Position numbers and translations under genes: made by a program
The notes under the pieces: model-generated
Databases searched by the model: none
What the model was told of the DNA's origin: nothing
The model's input: only the letters and a program-made list of their open reading frames with translations
In this document: positions 1 through 8,138 of the stretch, piece by piece
Layout of the letters: every line of letters begins with the position of its first letter
Position numbering within the stretch: position 1 is the stretch's first letter
Origin: Streptomyces sp. AA1529
GTDB taxonomy: Bacteria; Actinomycetota; Actinomycetes; Streptomycetales; Streptomycetaceae
Length of the DNA: 32,991 bases
NCBI RefSeq assembly: GCF_000280905.1
Contig: NZ_ALAP01000066.1
Location: forward strand, 1-32,991
Direction: 5' to 3'

Positions 1-1254
1 TCCGGCGACTGCGGGCGGCGCGGGGGGTTCGGCGGCGACGATCCCGGGGTCGGCGGCGGGCTGTCCGCCCGTCCCGTGCTGCGCCCCGGGCTGCCGCGGG
101 TGTTCCGGCGGGGCGGGTGACGCGGCGTCCGGGTCTCCGGGGTGCCGCGGCTCGGCGTCGGGTGCACCGGCGGGTCCGTCCGCGGTGGGGGCGCTGGGGA
201 ACCGGTACGCGGGGGCGTCCGGCGCGCCCGGGAAGGGGCGGTCGGCGCCGCCCGGTTCGGGTGCGGGCGGCGGTGCGGGGGGGACGTCCGGGTGCGGCGC
301 GTGCCCGGCGGCGGGCGCCGCGGAGTCCCAGTGGGGGGCCGATGTCGGCGAGGAGGGCGTCCAGGCGGGCGCGGGCGCCTCCGGGGCCGCGGAAGCGGAG
401 GCCGCGGGAACGTGCGGGCCCGGCGCGGGCGCACCGGGATCCGGGTAACCGGGCGCGGCCGGCTCGGGGTTGCCGTCCGGCGCCGCGGCGGGTGCCACAC
501 CGGGGCCGAGGGGACGGCGGCCGGTACGGGCCTCGTGCGAGCCGGCGAGCGCCGCTGCAGCGCCCTGGCCGAGCCCGGCCGAGCCGTCGGCCGCGGGCGG
601 GTGCGGCGCCTCCTGCGGGTGGGGGCCGGGCCCGCCGAGTGTGCCGTGGCCGGGTTCGGGTGCCGCGGCGTACTGCGCGGCCCGGGCGTCGGCGCCGGGG
701 TCCTGCGGTCCGGGGCCCGGGGCGCCCGGCTCGCTCCCGGGTGCGAACGGCAGCACCCAGTGCTGCCCGGCGGCCGGATCGGCGCCGGGGTCCGGGGCTG
801 TGCCGTCCGCCGGGTGCTGCGAGGGGTCGATGGGCGGCGGGTGCTGCGAGGGGTCGATGGGCGGCGGGGTGTAGCCGCCCTGCCCGGTGCCGGGCGCGGC
901 CAGCGGTGCGGCTTCGGCGAGCTCGCCGAAGCCGCCGCTGGGCAGCTGCACGAAGGCGGTGGCGTCCGCGTCGTACTCGCCGCCGCCCCAACTCCTGGGC
1001 ACGTGCTGCCCGTGCTCCGCCTGCGGCGCGTACGGGTCGGGCTCCGGCTGCCGGCCGTACGGGTCGGGTGCGGCGCCCTGCGCGGCCCAGGGATCGCCGC
1101 CGTACTGTGCGGCGCCGCCCGCGCCGTTGCCGTACTCGTCCGTGTCCGTGTGCGCGTTCACATGTCCGTGCGGCTCCGCACCCGCGTGCGGTCCCGCGCC
1201 CCCGTTCCGGTGTCCGTTCCCGTTGCCCTGTGGTGCCTGTGGTGTGCCGCTCAT
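1..1254 (-). CDS. Pro/Gly/Ala-rich protein, probably N-terminal extension of a 2Fe-2S dehydrogenase subunit (partial)
   Basis: An open minus-strand frame runs from an ATG at 1254 to the window edge (418 codons, no stop). Its ATG overlaps the TGA of the FAD-subunit gene (ATGA), so the two are translationally coupled. The visible protein is entirely low complexity, rich in Pro, Gly, Ala, His, Asp and Gln, starting MSGTPQAPQGNGNGHRNGG, with no folded domain. In Streptomyces the gene after a molybdopterin-dehydrogenase FAD subunit commonly encodes the 2Fe-2S subunit, sometimes behind a long disordered N-terminus. The four-Cys ferredoxin motifs would lie beyond the left edge. The reading frame is secure; the 2Fe-2S identity is inferred from position only. 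Confidence 0.6.
   Translation of the reverse strand, partial: MSGTPQAPQGNGNGHRNGGAGPHAGAEPHGHVNAHTDTDEYGNGAGGAAQYGGDPWAAQGAAPDPYGRQPEPDPYAPQAEHGQHVPRSWGGGEYDADATAFVQLPSGGFGELAEAAPLAAPGTGQGGYTPPPIDPSQHPPPIDPSQHPADGTAPDPGADPAAGQHWVLPFAPGSEPGAPGPGPQDPGADARAAQYAAAPEPGHGTLGGPGPHPQEAPHPPAADGSAGLGQGAAAALAGSHEARTGRRPLGPGVAPAAAPDGNPEPAAPGYPDPGAPAPGPHVPAASASAAPEAPAPAWTPSSPTSAPHWDSAAPAAGHAPHPDVPPAPPPAPEPGGADRPFPGAPDAPAYRFPSAPTADGPAGAPDAEPRHPGDPDAASPAPPEHPRQPGAQHGTGGQPAADPGIVAAEPPAPPAVAG
814..867. repeat. Two perfect tandem copies of a 27-bp unit
   Basis: The unit at 814-840 is repeated exactly at 841-867. It is in frame in the minus-strand disordered protein and duplicates a PPPIDPSQH nonapeptide, so it looks like recent slippage inside low-complexity coding sequence. 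Confidence 0.9.
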
Positions 1255-2186
1255 GCGAGAGCCCTCCCGAGTCCCCGGCGGGCCAGTGTCGCCACGGTAC
1301 GCCGCAAGTGCAGCGCCGCGGGCGGAAGCTGGGGGGCGGGCCCCGGGTTGTCCTCGGGGCCCGCCGGAAGCGGGTCGGGGATGCAGGCCATCGCGACGTA
1401 TTCGCCGAAGGCGGTCAGCGCCTCGGGGGCCAGCGAGCGGTCGCCGTCCCAGTCGATGAGGGTGGCGATCCACTGCTCGGCCTCCAGCGGCCGCAGCGGC
1501 ATCGGTGCGACGGCGCCGACCGCGCACCGCACTCCGCGCCGCATCGGGTCGAGGACGACGGCGACGGAGGCCAGTGCGCGGCTGGGCCCGGTCCGGCTGG
1601 TGGCCTTGAGGAAGGTCTGCGGGGCGTGCAGCAGCGGGACCTTCACATAGCCGACGACCTCGCTGGGCCGCAGGATGTCCATTCCGGCGAGCAGATGGCT
1701 GACCGGGAGTTCGCGGTGTGCGCCCTCCGGGCCCGCGATGGAGAGGGTGGCCTCCAGCGCGGCCAGCACGGGCAGCGCGTCCCCGGTGGGCGAGGCGCTG
1801 ACGATGTTGCCGCCGAGCGTCCCCGCGTTCCGGATCTGCGGGGGTCCGGCGGCCCGGGCCGCGGCGGCGAGGGCGGGGATGAGGGCGGCGAAGTCGGGGC
1901 GGCCCATGCGTGCGTGGGTGAGTCCGGCGCCGAGCACGGCGTGCCCGTCCTGGTAGGACCAGCCGCGGATCTCGCTGATCCGGCCGAGTCCGACCAGTGC
2001 GGCGGGGCGGAGGTGGCCGGAGTTGACGTCGGCCATCAGGTCGGTGCCCCCGGCGACCGGTACGGCGGCGGGTACGGCGGAGAGCGCCGAGACGGCCTCC
2101 TCCAGGGTGGCGGGCAGCATGACGGCAGGGGGCACAGCCTGCGCGGCTCGTTCGCCGTCTGGTGCATGCCGTACGTGCGTGCTCAC
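1251..2186 (-). CDS. FAD-binding subunit of a xanthine dehydrogenase-type molybdoenzyme
   Basis: 311 residues, the usual length of the medium (CutM/CoxM-like) subunit that passes electrons through FAD between the iron-sulfur subunit and an acceptor in the cytoplasm. The N-terminal FAD-binding half shows VAGGTDL (about 44-50) and RNAGTLGGN (about 119-127), the two flavin-contact motifs. The C-terminal half is a CO-dehydrogenase-flavoprotein-type domain. The frame is open further upstream to 2420, but the GTG at 2186 is preferred: a GGAAGGGG ribosome-binding site lies just upstream, and sequence before it is Arg/Pro-rich shadow. The TGA overlaps the next ATG. A molybdopterin large subunit is expected left of the window. 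The substrate cannot be told. Confidence 0.88.
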   Translation of the reverse strand: MSTHVRHAPDGERAAQAVPPAVMLPATLEEAVSALSAVPAAVPVAGGTDLMADVNSGHLRPAALVGLGRISEIRGWSYQDGHAVLGAGLTHARMGRPDFAALIPALAAAARAAGPPQIRNAGTLGGNIVSASPTGDALPVLAALEATLSIAGPEGAHRELPVSHLLAGMDILRPSEVVGYVKVPLLHAPQTFLKATSRTGPSRALASVAVVLDPMRRGVRCAVGAVAPMPLRPLEAEQWIATLIDWDGDRSLAPEALTAFGEYVAMACIPDPLPAGPEDNPGPAPQLPPAALHLRRTVATLARRGLGRALA

Positions 2187-2365
2187 CTTGCTGCCCCTTC
2201 CCCGACATACCGGGCTCCCGGCTGCACTGCCGTACGGTACGTGCTCACAGCCCGGACGAGGCAACTCTGGCACATCTCGGCCCGCGCCTGGCACGAGGGC
2301 CGGGGATGGGCACTTTCGCACCGTTTGACCCGTGTCGGCCGTGGAATGACGGTGCCGGCGGGGAC

Positions 2366-2437
2366 ATCCGGGAAATCGGCGATATCCGGGAATCCGAGGA
2401 ATCCGGGGAAACCGGCGCATTCGGCGAAACCGGCGAA
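2366..2437. repeat. Degenerate 9-bp tandem array in an intergenic gap
   Basis: The 273-bp gap between the GH20 gene and the FAD-subunit gene contains eight consecutive 9-mers resembling ATCCGGGAA, TCCGGGGAA and ACCGGCGAA. They are noticeably more AT-containing than the flanks. On the plus strand the period of three codons would read (x-x-Glu) repeats, but no start or family supports translation. I see no convincing terminator hairpin here. Confidence 0.75.
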
Positions 2438-2459
2438 CGGGGAGCCGCGGGCCGCCTGT

Positions 2460-4091
2460 TCACTCCAGGGGGCGCCCCGGAATCCCGGGCCGCCGCTGCC
2501 AGGGCCGGGGCCCGGCGGCGGGACGGTAGTCGACCCCGCAGGCGTCGAGGCGGGCGAGGTGCGCCTCCGCCAGGCGCGCCGCGAAATCGTCCCAGGCGTG
2601 GCCCGGTCCGGACCAGGCCAGCTCGGCGACGGCGGCCAGCCGCGGGAACATCTGGTAGTCCAGCCGCTGGACGCTTTCGGCGCACTCGGTCCACATGTTG
2701 GCCTGCACCCCCAGCACCCGCTCCGCGTGCCCCTCCCGCTCCAGCTCGGCGGGCACCGGCTGCATCTCGTACACGTCGCGCAGTGTGGACACGTACCCCA
2801 GCGGCACGGGCTCGTCCTCGCCCGGCGCCTGCCTCCGGTCGAGGTACAGCTCGTGCTCGGGGCACATCACCACATCGTGGCCGGCGCGCGCCGCGGCGAC
2901 GCCCCCCTCGTACCCCCGCCAGGAGGAGACGACCGCTCCCGGGGTGAGCCCGTCCCGCAGCGTGCCGCCCTGGAGGATCTCGTCCCAGCCGGTCATCCGG
3001 CGACCGCGGGCGGCGAGCCAGCGGTCGAAGTGCCGCACCATCCACGCCTGGAGGGCGTCCTCGTCGCGCAGCCCCTCGCGGGCGATGCGCTCCTGTGCGA
3101 CGGCCGACTCCCGCCACTGGTCCTTGGGCGTCTCGTCACCGCCGATGTGCACGAACGGGGACGGGAAGACCTCCAGCACCTCCTCCAGCACCTCTTCGTA
3201 GAAGCGCAGCACCTCGTCCGTGGGAGCCAGCAGGTGCGGGCTGACGCCCCAGTCGGTCCACACCTGCGCGCCGCCGTCCGCCGAGCCGAGTTCCGGGTAC
3301 GCCGCGATGGCGGCCTGCGAGTGCCCGGGCAGTTCGATCTCGGGCACGACGGTGATGTGCCGCTCCGCCGCGTACGCGACGATCTCGCGCAGGTCGTCCT
3401 GGGTGTAGTGGCCGCCGTGCGGGCGTTCGTCCCACAGCGGCGAGGCGCGGTGGCCGACGCGGGTGCGGGAGCGCCAGCCACCGACCTCGGTCAGCCGCGG
3501 GTGGCGGCGGATCTCCATCCGCCACCCCTGGTCGTCGGTCAGATGGAGGTGCAGGACGTTCAGCTTGTGCAGCGCGAGCAGATCGAGAGTGCGCAGTACG
3601 CCGTCCTTGGGCACGAAGTGCCGGGCCGTGTCGAGCAGCAGCCCGCGCCAGCCGAACCGCGGGGCGTCCTCGGCGGCGCCGGCCGGCACCTCCCAGGAGC
3701 CGGCGGTCGCGGCCCGGCGGAACGCCGCGGGCGGCAGCAGCTGGCGCAGTGTCTGCACCCCGCGGAACACCCCTGCGGCGTCCCCGCCCGCCACGAGCAC
3801 CCGGTCGGCGGTGACGTGCAGCAGGTAGGACTCGGGGGCGCGTCCGGGATCGATGCGCAACTCGACAGTATTCTCGGGGTGCTCGGGGTGCTCCTGCGTC
3901 CCGGGGGCTTCCGGCGTCCCGGCGCCCTCGCACCAGGGCAGCGCGGCGAGGCCGCGCAGCCAGCGGGCGGCGCCACGCGCCCCCGGGCCGGCGACGAGCG
4001 CGGTACCGCTCCCCCACACGAAGGGCGGTCCGTCGTCCTGCCGCACCTCGCGCGCACGCGGGACGAGCCCCGCCCAGCCGGTGGCCGACAT
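2460..4091 (-). CDS. GH20 beta-N-acetylhexosaminidase
   Basis: 543 residues. It removes terminal N-acetylglucosamine/galactosamine from oligosaccharides by substrate-assisted catalysis. An N-terminal GH20b-like domain (about 1-145) precedes the TIM barrel, which opens with WRGLLLDTARHF (148-159). HLHLTDDQGWR (181-191) is typical, and HIGGDE places the catalytic Asp-Glu pair at 319-320. Trp-rich subsite motifs (GWDEILQGG, SSWRGYEGG, QANMWTE) are present. No signal peptide is seen, so it should act in the cytoplasm on imported chito-oligomers or related sugars. ATG at 4091 follows a strong AAGGAGG that overlaps the upstream permease stop. It is the last gene of the importer operon. Confidence 0.95.
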   Translation of the reverse strand: MSATGWAGLVPRAREVRQDDGPPFVWGSGTALVAGPGARGAARWLRGLAALPWCEGAGTPEAPGTQEHPEHPENTVELRIDPGRAPESYLLHVTADRVLVAGGDAAGVFRGVQTLRQLLPPAAFRRAATAGSWEVPAGAAEDAPRFGWRGLLLDTARHFVPKDGVLRTLDLLALHKLNVLHLHLTDDQGWRMEIRRHPRLTEVGGWRSRTRVGHRASPLWDERPHGGHYTQDDLREIVAYAAERHITVVPEIELPGHSQAAIAAYPELGSADGGAQVWTDWGVSPHLLAPTDEVLRFYEEVLEEVLEVFPSPFVHIGGDETPKDQWRESAVAQERIAREGLRDEDALQAWMVRHFDRWLAARGRRMTGWDEILQGGTLRDGLTPGAVVSSWRGYEGGVAAARAGHDVVMCPEHELYLDRRQAPGEDEPVPLGYVSTLRDVYEMQPVPAELEREGHAERVLGVQANMWTECAESVQRLDYQMFPRLAAVAELAWSGPGHAWDDFAARLAEAHLARLDACGVDYRPAAGPRPWQRRPGIPGRPLE

Positions 4092-4103
4092 GTTCGGTCC
4101 TCC

Positions 4104-4955
4104 TTATTTCACGGCCCCGCCGAGCCCGGAGACCAGGCGGCGGTGCACGCAGACGAAAAAGACGAGCACGGGCACGGTCATCACCGTGGAGGCGGCCATC
4201 ACACCGCCCCAGTCGGGAGTTTCGGTGTCGAAGAAGACGAGCAGCGCCATCGGCAGGGTCGAGTTCTCCGTGGCGCTGATGATGAACGACTTGGCGAACA
4301 GGAAGTCGTTCCAGGTGGAGATGAAGGAGAAGACGCTCGTGGCGACCAGTCCGGGCAGGACCAGCGGGAAGAGTATCTGCCACAGAAAGCGCGTCCGGCT
4401 GGCTCCGTCGATGAACGCCTGCTCCTCCAGGGCCTCGGGAACGGCCTTCACGAATCCGCGCAGCATCCAGATGGCGAACGGCAGCGAGAAGGCCAGGTGC
4501 GGAAGGACCAGGGAGAGGAGGGTGTTGAGTGCCCCGATGTCCCGCATGAGGAAGAACAGCGGAATCGTCAGCGCTTCGACCGGCACCATCTGCGCGGTGA
4601 GGATGAGGATGAGCAGCGTGGTGCGCAGCCGGAACCGGAAACGGGCGACGGCGGTGGCGGCGAGGAAGGCGAGCAGGGCCGAGGCGACCACCACCGTGCC
4701 CGCCACCAGCAGGCTGTTGAGGAAGTAGCGGCCGAAATCCTCCTGTGCGAAGACGCGGCGGAACGCGTCGAGGGACGGCGAGAGCGTCCAGGGAACGGGC
4801 CGGTCGGAGCGGATCTCCCCGGCCGGTTTGAACGCGGAGAGCACCATCCAGTACAGCGGGAATGCGACCGCCGCGGCGATGAGCACGGCGGCGCCGTCGG
4901 CCGCGTAACGCCACGGCCGCCGCGCCCGGGCGCGTGCTCCCGGTCTCGTGCTCAT
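4104..4955 (-). CDS. Carbohydrate ABC transporter permease (CUT1, MalG-like)
   Basis: 283 residues with about six membrane segments. The first spans about 22-42, others lie near 83-103, 112-132 and 145-167, and the last is near 255-272. The cytoplasmic EAA loop at about 174-203 (EALEEQAFIDGAS with a later LFPLVLPG) docks onto an ATPase. No ATPase is encoded here; CUT1 importers in Streptomyces commonly share the MsiK ATPase encoded elsewhere. The ATG at 4955 overlaps the TGA of the preceding permease gene and follows GGGGAGGAG. The gene ends in TAA 12 bp before the hexosaminidase ATG. Confidence 0.95.
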   Translation of the reverse strand: MSTRPGARARARRPWRYAADGAAVLIAAAVAFPLYWMVLSAFKPAGEIRSDRPVPWTLSPSLDAFRRVFAQEDFGRYFLNSLLVAGTVVVASALLAFLAATAVARFRFRLRTTLLILILTAQMVPVEALTIPLFFLMRDIGALNTLLSLVLPHLAFSLPFAIWMLRGFVKAVPEALEEQAFIDGASRTRFLWQILFPLVLPGLVATSVFSFISTWNDFLFAKSFIISATENSTLPMALLVFFDTETPDWGGVMAASTVMTVPVLVFFVCVHRRLVSGLGGAVK

Positions 4956-5899
4956 ATCTCCTCCCCGTTCCTGCGGAGCAACTTCAGATAGACCAGCGTG
5001 ACCGCGAGCAGAATCAACAGCATGACGACGCCGATTGCCGAGCCGAGGCTGTACTCGGCCGAGGCGAACGCCTTTTGGTAGGCATAGACGTTCAGCACCA
5101 GGTTCTGCCCGGCGATACCGCCTCCGTCGGTCATCACATAGATCTGGGTGAAGACCTTGAAGTCCCAGATGACCGACTGGATGGTCACCACAATCAGTAC
5201 CGGGCGCAGCATCGGCGCCAGCACGCTGCGCCAGGTCCGCCACACCCCGGCACCGTCCAGTGCGGCGGCCTCCAGCACCTCGCCGGGCACGGCCCGGATA
5301 CCCGCGTACGTCACCACCATCACCAGCGGGAACGAGCACCACACCACCTCCAGGAGGACGAGCGTGAACGCGCTGTACCGCCCGTACGTCCAGGAGTGGT
5401 CGCCCAGCCCCAGCAGCCGGTTGACGGGACCGAAGTCGGGGTCGAAGAGGAACACCCACACGGTGGAACCGGTGATCGCGGGGGTGGCCCAGGCACCGAG
5501 GGCCGCGAGCATCAGCAGCAGCCGGGGCAGCGCCCGGATCCGGGTGAGCAGCACGGCCAGCCCGCAGCCGACCGCCACGGTGCCCAGCACGCAGCAGCCC
5601 GCGAACACCACCGTCGCCAGCAGCACATCCCAGAACTGCGCGTCGCCCAGCAGTTCGGCGTAGTTCGCCAGCCCCTGGAAGCTGGTCGGCTCGCCGCCGC
5701 TGACCTGCGCCTGGGTGTACTCCAGTACGGAGATCAACCCGAGCTGGTAGACCGGGTAGACGAGCAGCCCGGCCAGCACCACGAGCGCGGGCGCGAGATA
5801 GAGCCAGGGCGTCCAGCCGGCGTGCCGGAGCGGCCGGGCACGGGCGGGCGCGCGGTCCCGGGCGAGGACCCGGGCGGGCCCGCGGTCCCGGACGCTCAC
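4952..5899 (-). CDS. Carbohydrate ABC transporter permease (CUT1, MalF-like)
   Basis: 315 residues. After an Arg-rich cytoplasmic N-terminus, TM1 (about 32-57) is followed by a periplasmic-type loop and further helices. The EAA motif EVLEAAALDGAGVWRTW lies at about 207-223. It forms the heterodimeric channel with the next gene's product. The GTG at 5899 overlaps the binding-protein stop (GTGA). Both junctions in this operon are 4-base overlaps, indicating strict translational coupling. Confidence 0.94.
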   Translation of the reverse strand: MSVRDRGPARVLARDRAPARARPLRHAGWTPWLYLAPALVVLAGLLVYPVYQLGLISVLEYTQAQVSGGEPTSFQGLANYAELLGDAQFWDVLLATVVFAGCCVLGTVAVGCGLAVLLTRIRALPRLLLMLAALGAWATPAITGSTVWVFLFDPDFGPVNRLLGLGDHSWTYGRYSAFTLVLLEVVWCSFPLVMVVTYAGIRAVPGEVLEAAALDGAGVWRTWRSVLAPMLRPVLIVVTIQSVIWDFKVFTQIYVMTDGGGIAGQNLVLNVYAYQKAFASAEYSLGSAIGVVMLLILLAVTLVYLKLLRRNGEEI

Positions 5900-7221
5900 C
5901 GGTGGAACGCCTCGTCCATCTTCCCGGCCGCGTCGGCGGCGGCTTCGGCCACGTCCTGCTTGCCGCTGACGATCCGCTGGAACATCCCGGGCAGGATCTG
6001 CGAGGCGTCGATCCTGCCCCATGCCGGGCTGACCGGCACGAACTCGGTACCGGCCTCCAGGGTCGCCACGAACGGCTCGACGAACGGCTCCCGCGCGGCG
6101 GCCTTCTTGCGGATGTCGGCGAAGGTGGGCAGGAAGCCCATGGCGTCGAACAGCCGCTCCTGGGTCCGCTTGCCCGCCAGTTGCTCCATCAGCTCGACGG
6201 CCAGGCTGCGGTGCCGGGTGCTCTTGAGGACACCGAGGTTGTTGCCGCCGGCGAAGGCGGGCGCGACGCTGCCCTGCTCGGTGCCGGGCAGCGGCACGAC
6301 GGCGTACTTGCCGGCGGCCGCGCCGTCCTCCATGGCCTGCCGGTTGAAGTCGCCGCCGATGGCCATGGCGGCCTTGCCGCCCGCGAACGCCTCCACCGTG
6401 TCGTTGCCGCCCATGGCGGCGCACTTGGCCGCGGGGCAGTTGCCGTCGCCGAAGAGGGCGGTGTAGGCGGCGATGCCCTTGCGCGCCTCGGGGCTGTCGA
6501 CGGCGGCCCGGAACTTCCCCTCGCCGTCGTCCTTCGCCAGCGCGCCGCCGTGCGCCCAGATGAAGGGCATGGCGCCGTAGGTGTAGGCGCCGCCCACGGC
6601 GATGCCGTACATGTCCTCGCGCTCCGCGTGGATCCTCTTCGCCGTGCGGGTCAGTTCGTCCAGTGTGCGGGGCGGCTTCAGGCCCAGGTCCTCGAAGACG
6701 TCGGTGCGGTAGTAGAGGGCGCGCACCCCGACGAAGAGCGGCGCGCCGTACTGCTTGCCCGCCACGGTGACGGACTTCTCGGCGGTCGGGTCGAGATCGT
6801 CGGCGGCGTCCCACTTCGCGAACTCGGCGCTGATGTCGGCCAGTCCGCCGTCGGCCACGTATCCGGCGGTGTCGGTGTTGCCGTACTCGATGACGTCCGG
6901 CGCCGAGTCGGGGTCGTTGAAGGCGCCTTTGATCTTCTCGGCCCGGCTGTCGACGGGGATGTACTGCACGGCGACCCGCACGCCCTCGTGCTGCTCCTCG
7001 AACCGGTCGATGACCTTCCGGACGACCTTCTCCTTGGGCTTGTTGCCGACCTCGCGGAAGAGCCAGACGCGGACCGTGCCGCTCTTCTCGTCGCCGCCGC
7101 CCTCGCCGCCGGAGGTGCCGGGTGCGCATCCGGCGAGCGCCGCGGCCGCCAGCCCGAGTGCCATGAATGGGGCGAGCAGGCGTCGCCCGTTCCTGTGCTG
7201 TCTGCCCTTGCCGACCGTCAT
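5896..7221 (-). CDS. Extracellular sugar-binding lipoprotein (CUT1, family 1 SBP)
   Basis: 441 residues. A basic N-terminus, a hydrophobic stretch and the lipobox LAGC (Cys32) mark a lipoprotein anchored outside the membrane. The mature part has the family-1 binding-protein pattern: TVRVWLFRE at the start, VIDRFEEQHEGVRV, then GKAAMAIGGDF and FVPVSPAWGRID. It captures an oligosaccharide for the two permeases. The coupled cytoplasmic hexosaminidase suggests an N-acetylhexosamine-containing ligand, but this is inferred from context. The frame is open to 7278; the ATG at 7221 is chosen because it puts the Arg-rich n-region at the right distance from the lipobox. The ribosome-binding site (GGGGG) is weak. 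Confidence 0.93.
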   Translation of the reverse strand: MTVGKGRQHRNGRRLLAPFMALGLAAAALAGCAPGTSGGEGGGDEKSGTVRVWLFREVGNKPKEKVVRKVIDRFEEQHEGVRVAVQYIPVDSRAEKIKGAFNDPDSAPDVIEYGNTDTAGYVADGGLADISAEFAKWDAADDLDPTAEKSVTVAGKQYGAPLFVGVRALYYRTDVFEDLGLKPPRTLDELTRTAKRIHAEREDMYGIAVGGAYTYGAMPFIWAHGGALAKDDGEGKFRAAVDSPEARKGIAAYTALFGDGNCPAAKCAAMGGNDTVEAFAGGKAAMAIGGDFNRQAMEDGAAAGKYAVVPLPGTEQGSVAPAFAGGNNLGVLKSTRHRSLAVELMEQLAGKRTQERLFDAMGFLPTFADIRKKAAAREPFVEPFVATLEAGTEFVPVSPAWGRIDASQILPGMFQRIVSGKQDVAEAAADAAGKMDEAFHR

Positions 7222-7243
7222 GACGAGACCCCCAAGGATGCGG

Positions 7244-7260
7244 GTTGCAACATGTGCAAC
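7244..7260. promoter_or_regulatory. Dyad GTTGCA-N5-TGCAAC upstream of the sugar operon
   Basis: A perfect 6-bp inverted repeat with a 5-bp spacer lies 23-39 bp upstream of the binding-protein ATG, where a repressor would block transcription. The half-site is reminiscent of LacI-family operators of sugar operons. It does not match the DasR element as I know it. No LacI-type regulator gene is in the window. Confidence 0.5.
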
Positions 7261-7469
7261 GTGCGTTTCGCTCTGCACAACTGCGCGAGAGGCTACGGGC
7301 GGGCATACGCGGGGGGCAATAGGTCCGAACCAGCAAAGGCGGGAATCCCAGGGGGAGGTGGAGGCGGAGTGGCAAGCGGAGAACCGGACACGGGAAGGCG
7401 CCCGCGGCCCGAAGGTGACCGGATCGTTCCGCCACCGGCCCCGATCGTGCCTGTCACCGGCGCTCCGCC

Positions 7470-7487
7470 GCCGACAAGACTGTCGGC
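7470..7487. promoter_or_regulatory. Perfect dyad GCCGACA-AGAC-TGTCGGC abutting a start codon
   Basis: Seven-bp arms and a 4-bp spacer end directly at the ATG of the isochorismatase-like gene (7488). As DNA it could be an operator. As RNA it would put a hairpin where the ribosome-binding site should be, and no Shine-Dalgarno sequence is otherwise visible. The downstream GlxA-type regulator is a candidate ligand. Confidence 0.45.
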
Positions 7488-8138
7488 ATGAACAGAGCGC
7501 TGATCGTCATCGACGTCCAGGAGTCCTTCCGGGCCCGCACCGACACCTGGGCCACCCTCGCCGACCAAGGCATCCCCGAACCGGTGAACAGGCTCGTCCG
7601 GCTCGCCCGCGCCACCGGGGACCGGGTGATCTGGGTACTGCACACCGAACCCGGCAGCGGCAACGTCTTCGACCCCGAGCAGGGCCAGGTGCGGCTGATG
7701 CCCGAACTCGACCAGCCGTCCGCCGACGAACCCGTGCTGCGCAAGACCTCGCACAACGCGTTCACCACCACGCCGCTGCAGCAGTTGCTGACCGGCGCGG
7801 GCGTCACCGAGCTCGTCGTCTGCGGCATCCGCACCGAACAGTGCGTGGAGACCACCGCCCGGGTCGCGAGCGACCTCGGCTACCGGGTGTCGTTCCCCGT
7901 GGACGCCACCACCACCAACCCCGTCGGCGGACTGAGCGCGGAGGCCGTCGTCGAACGGACGGTCGCAGTACTGCGCGACCGCTTCGCACGGATCACCACC
8001 GTCGCCGAACTGGAAGCCGAGCGGGAGGCCGGACTCGCCGCCGGACCGGACGGCGGACCGGACGGCGGACCGGACGGCGCAGCGGCGGCCGGGCCCGCCG
8101 AGGGGAAGCCCGCACACCTGGCACCATCGCCCGCGTGA
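7488..8138 (+). CDS. Isochorismatase-family cysteine hydrolase
   Basis: 216 residues, alpha/beta hydrolase of the isochorismatase/nicotinamidase superfamily, cytoplasmic. The catalytic triad is visible: Asp9 in ALIVIDVQESF, Lys86 in VLRKTSHNAF and the nucleophile Cys119 in GIRTEQCVETTA. The SHNAF segment and the lack of extra metal-binding residues do not fix a substrate. The last ~35 residues are a low-complexity tail with Pro-Asp-Gly-Gly repeats that the family does not need. The stop overlaps the GTG of the next gene (GTGA), so enzyme and regulator form one unit, divergent from the sugar importer. Confidence 0.9.
   Translation: MNRALIVIDVQESFRARTDTWATLADQGIPEPVNRLVRLARATGDRVIWVLHTEPGSGNVFDPEQGQVRLMPELDQPSADEPVLRKTSHNAFTTTPLQQLLTGAGVTELVVCGIRTEQCVETTARVASDLGYRVSFPVDATTTNPVGGLSAEAVVERTVAVLRDRFARITTVAELEAEREAGLAAGPDGGPDGGPDGAAAAGPAEGKPAHLAPSPA
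8043..8078. repeat. Three perfect 12-bp tandem repeats (GGACCGGACGGC)
   Basis: The repeats are in frame near the 3' end of the isochorismatase-like gene and encode its Gly-Pro-Asp-Gly tail; slippage expansion is the simplest explanation. Confidence 0.9.

Noticed and set aside
117..4991. A 1624-codon open frame on the plus strand
   Set aside because: It runs antisense through the FAD-subunit, GH20 and permease genes, encodes Arg/Pro/Gly-rich low-complexity sequence and has no family motif; long shadow frames are normal in very GC-rich DNA.
7221..7300. DasR operator before the sugar importer
   Set aside because: No TGGTCTAGACCA-like sequence is present; the only dyad is GTTGCA-N5-TGCAAC.
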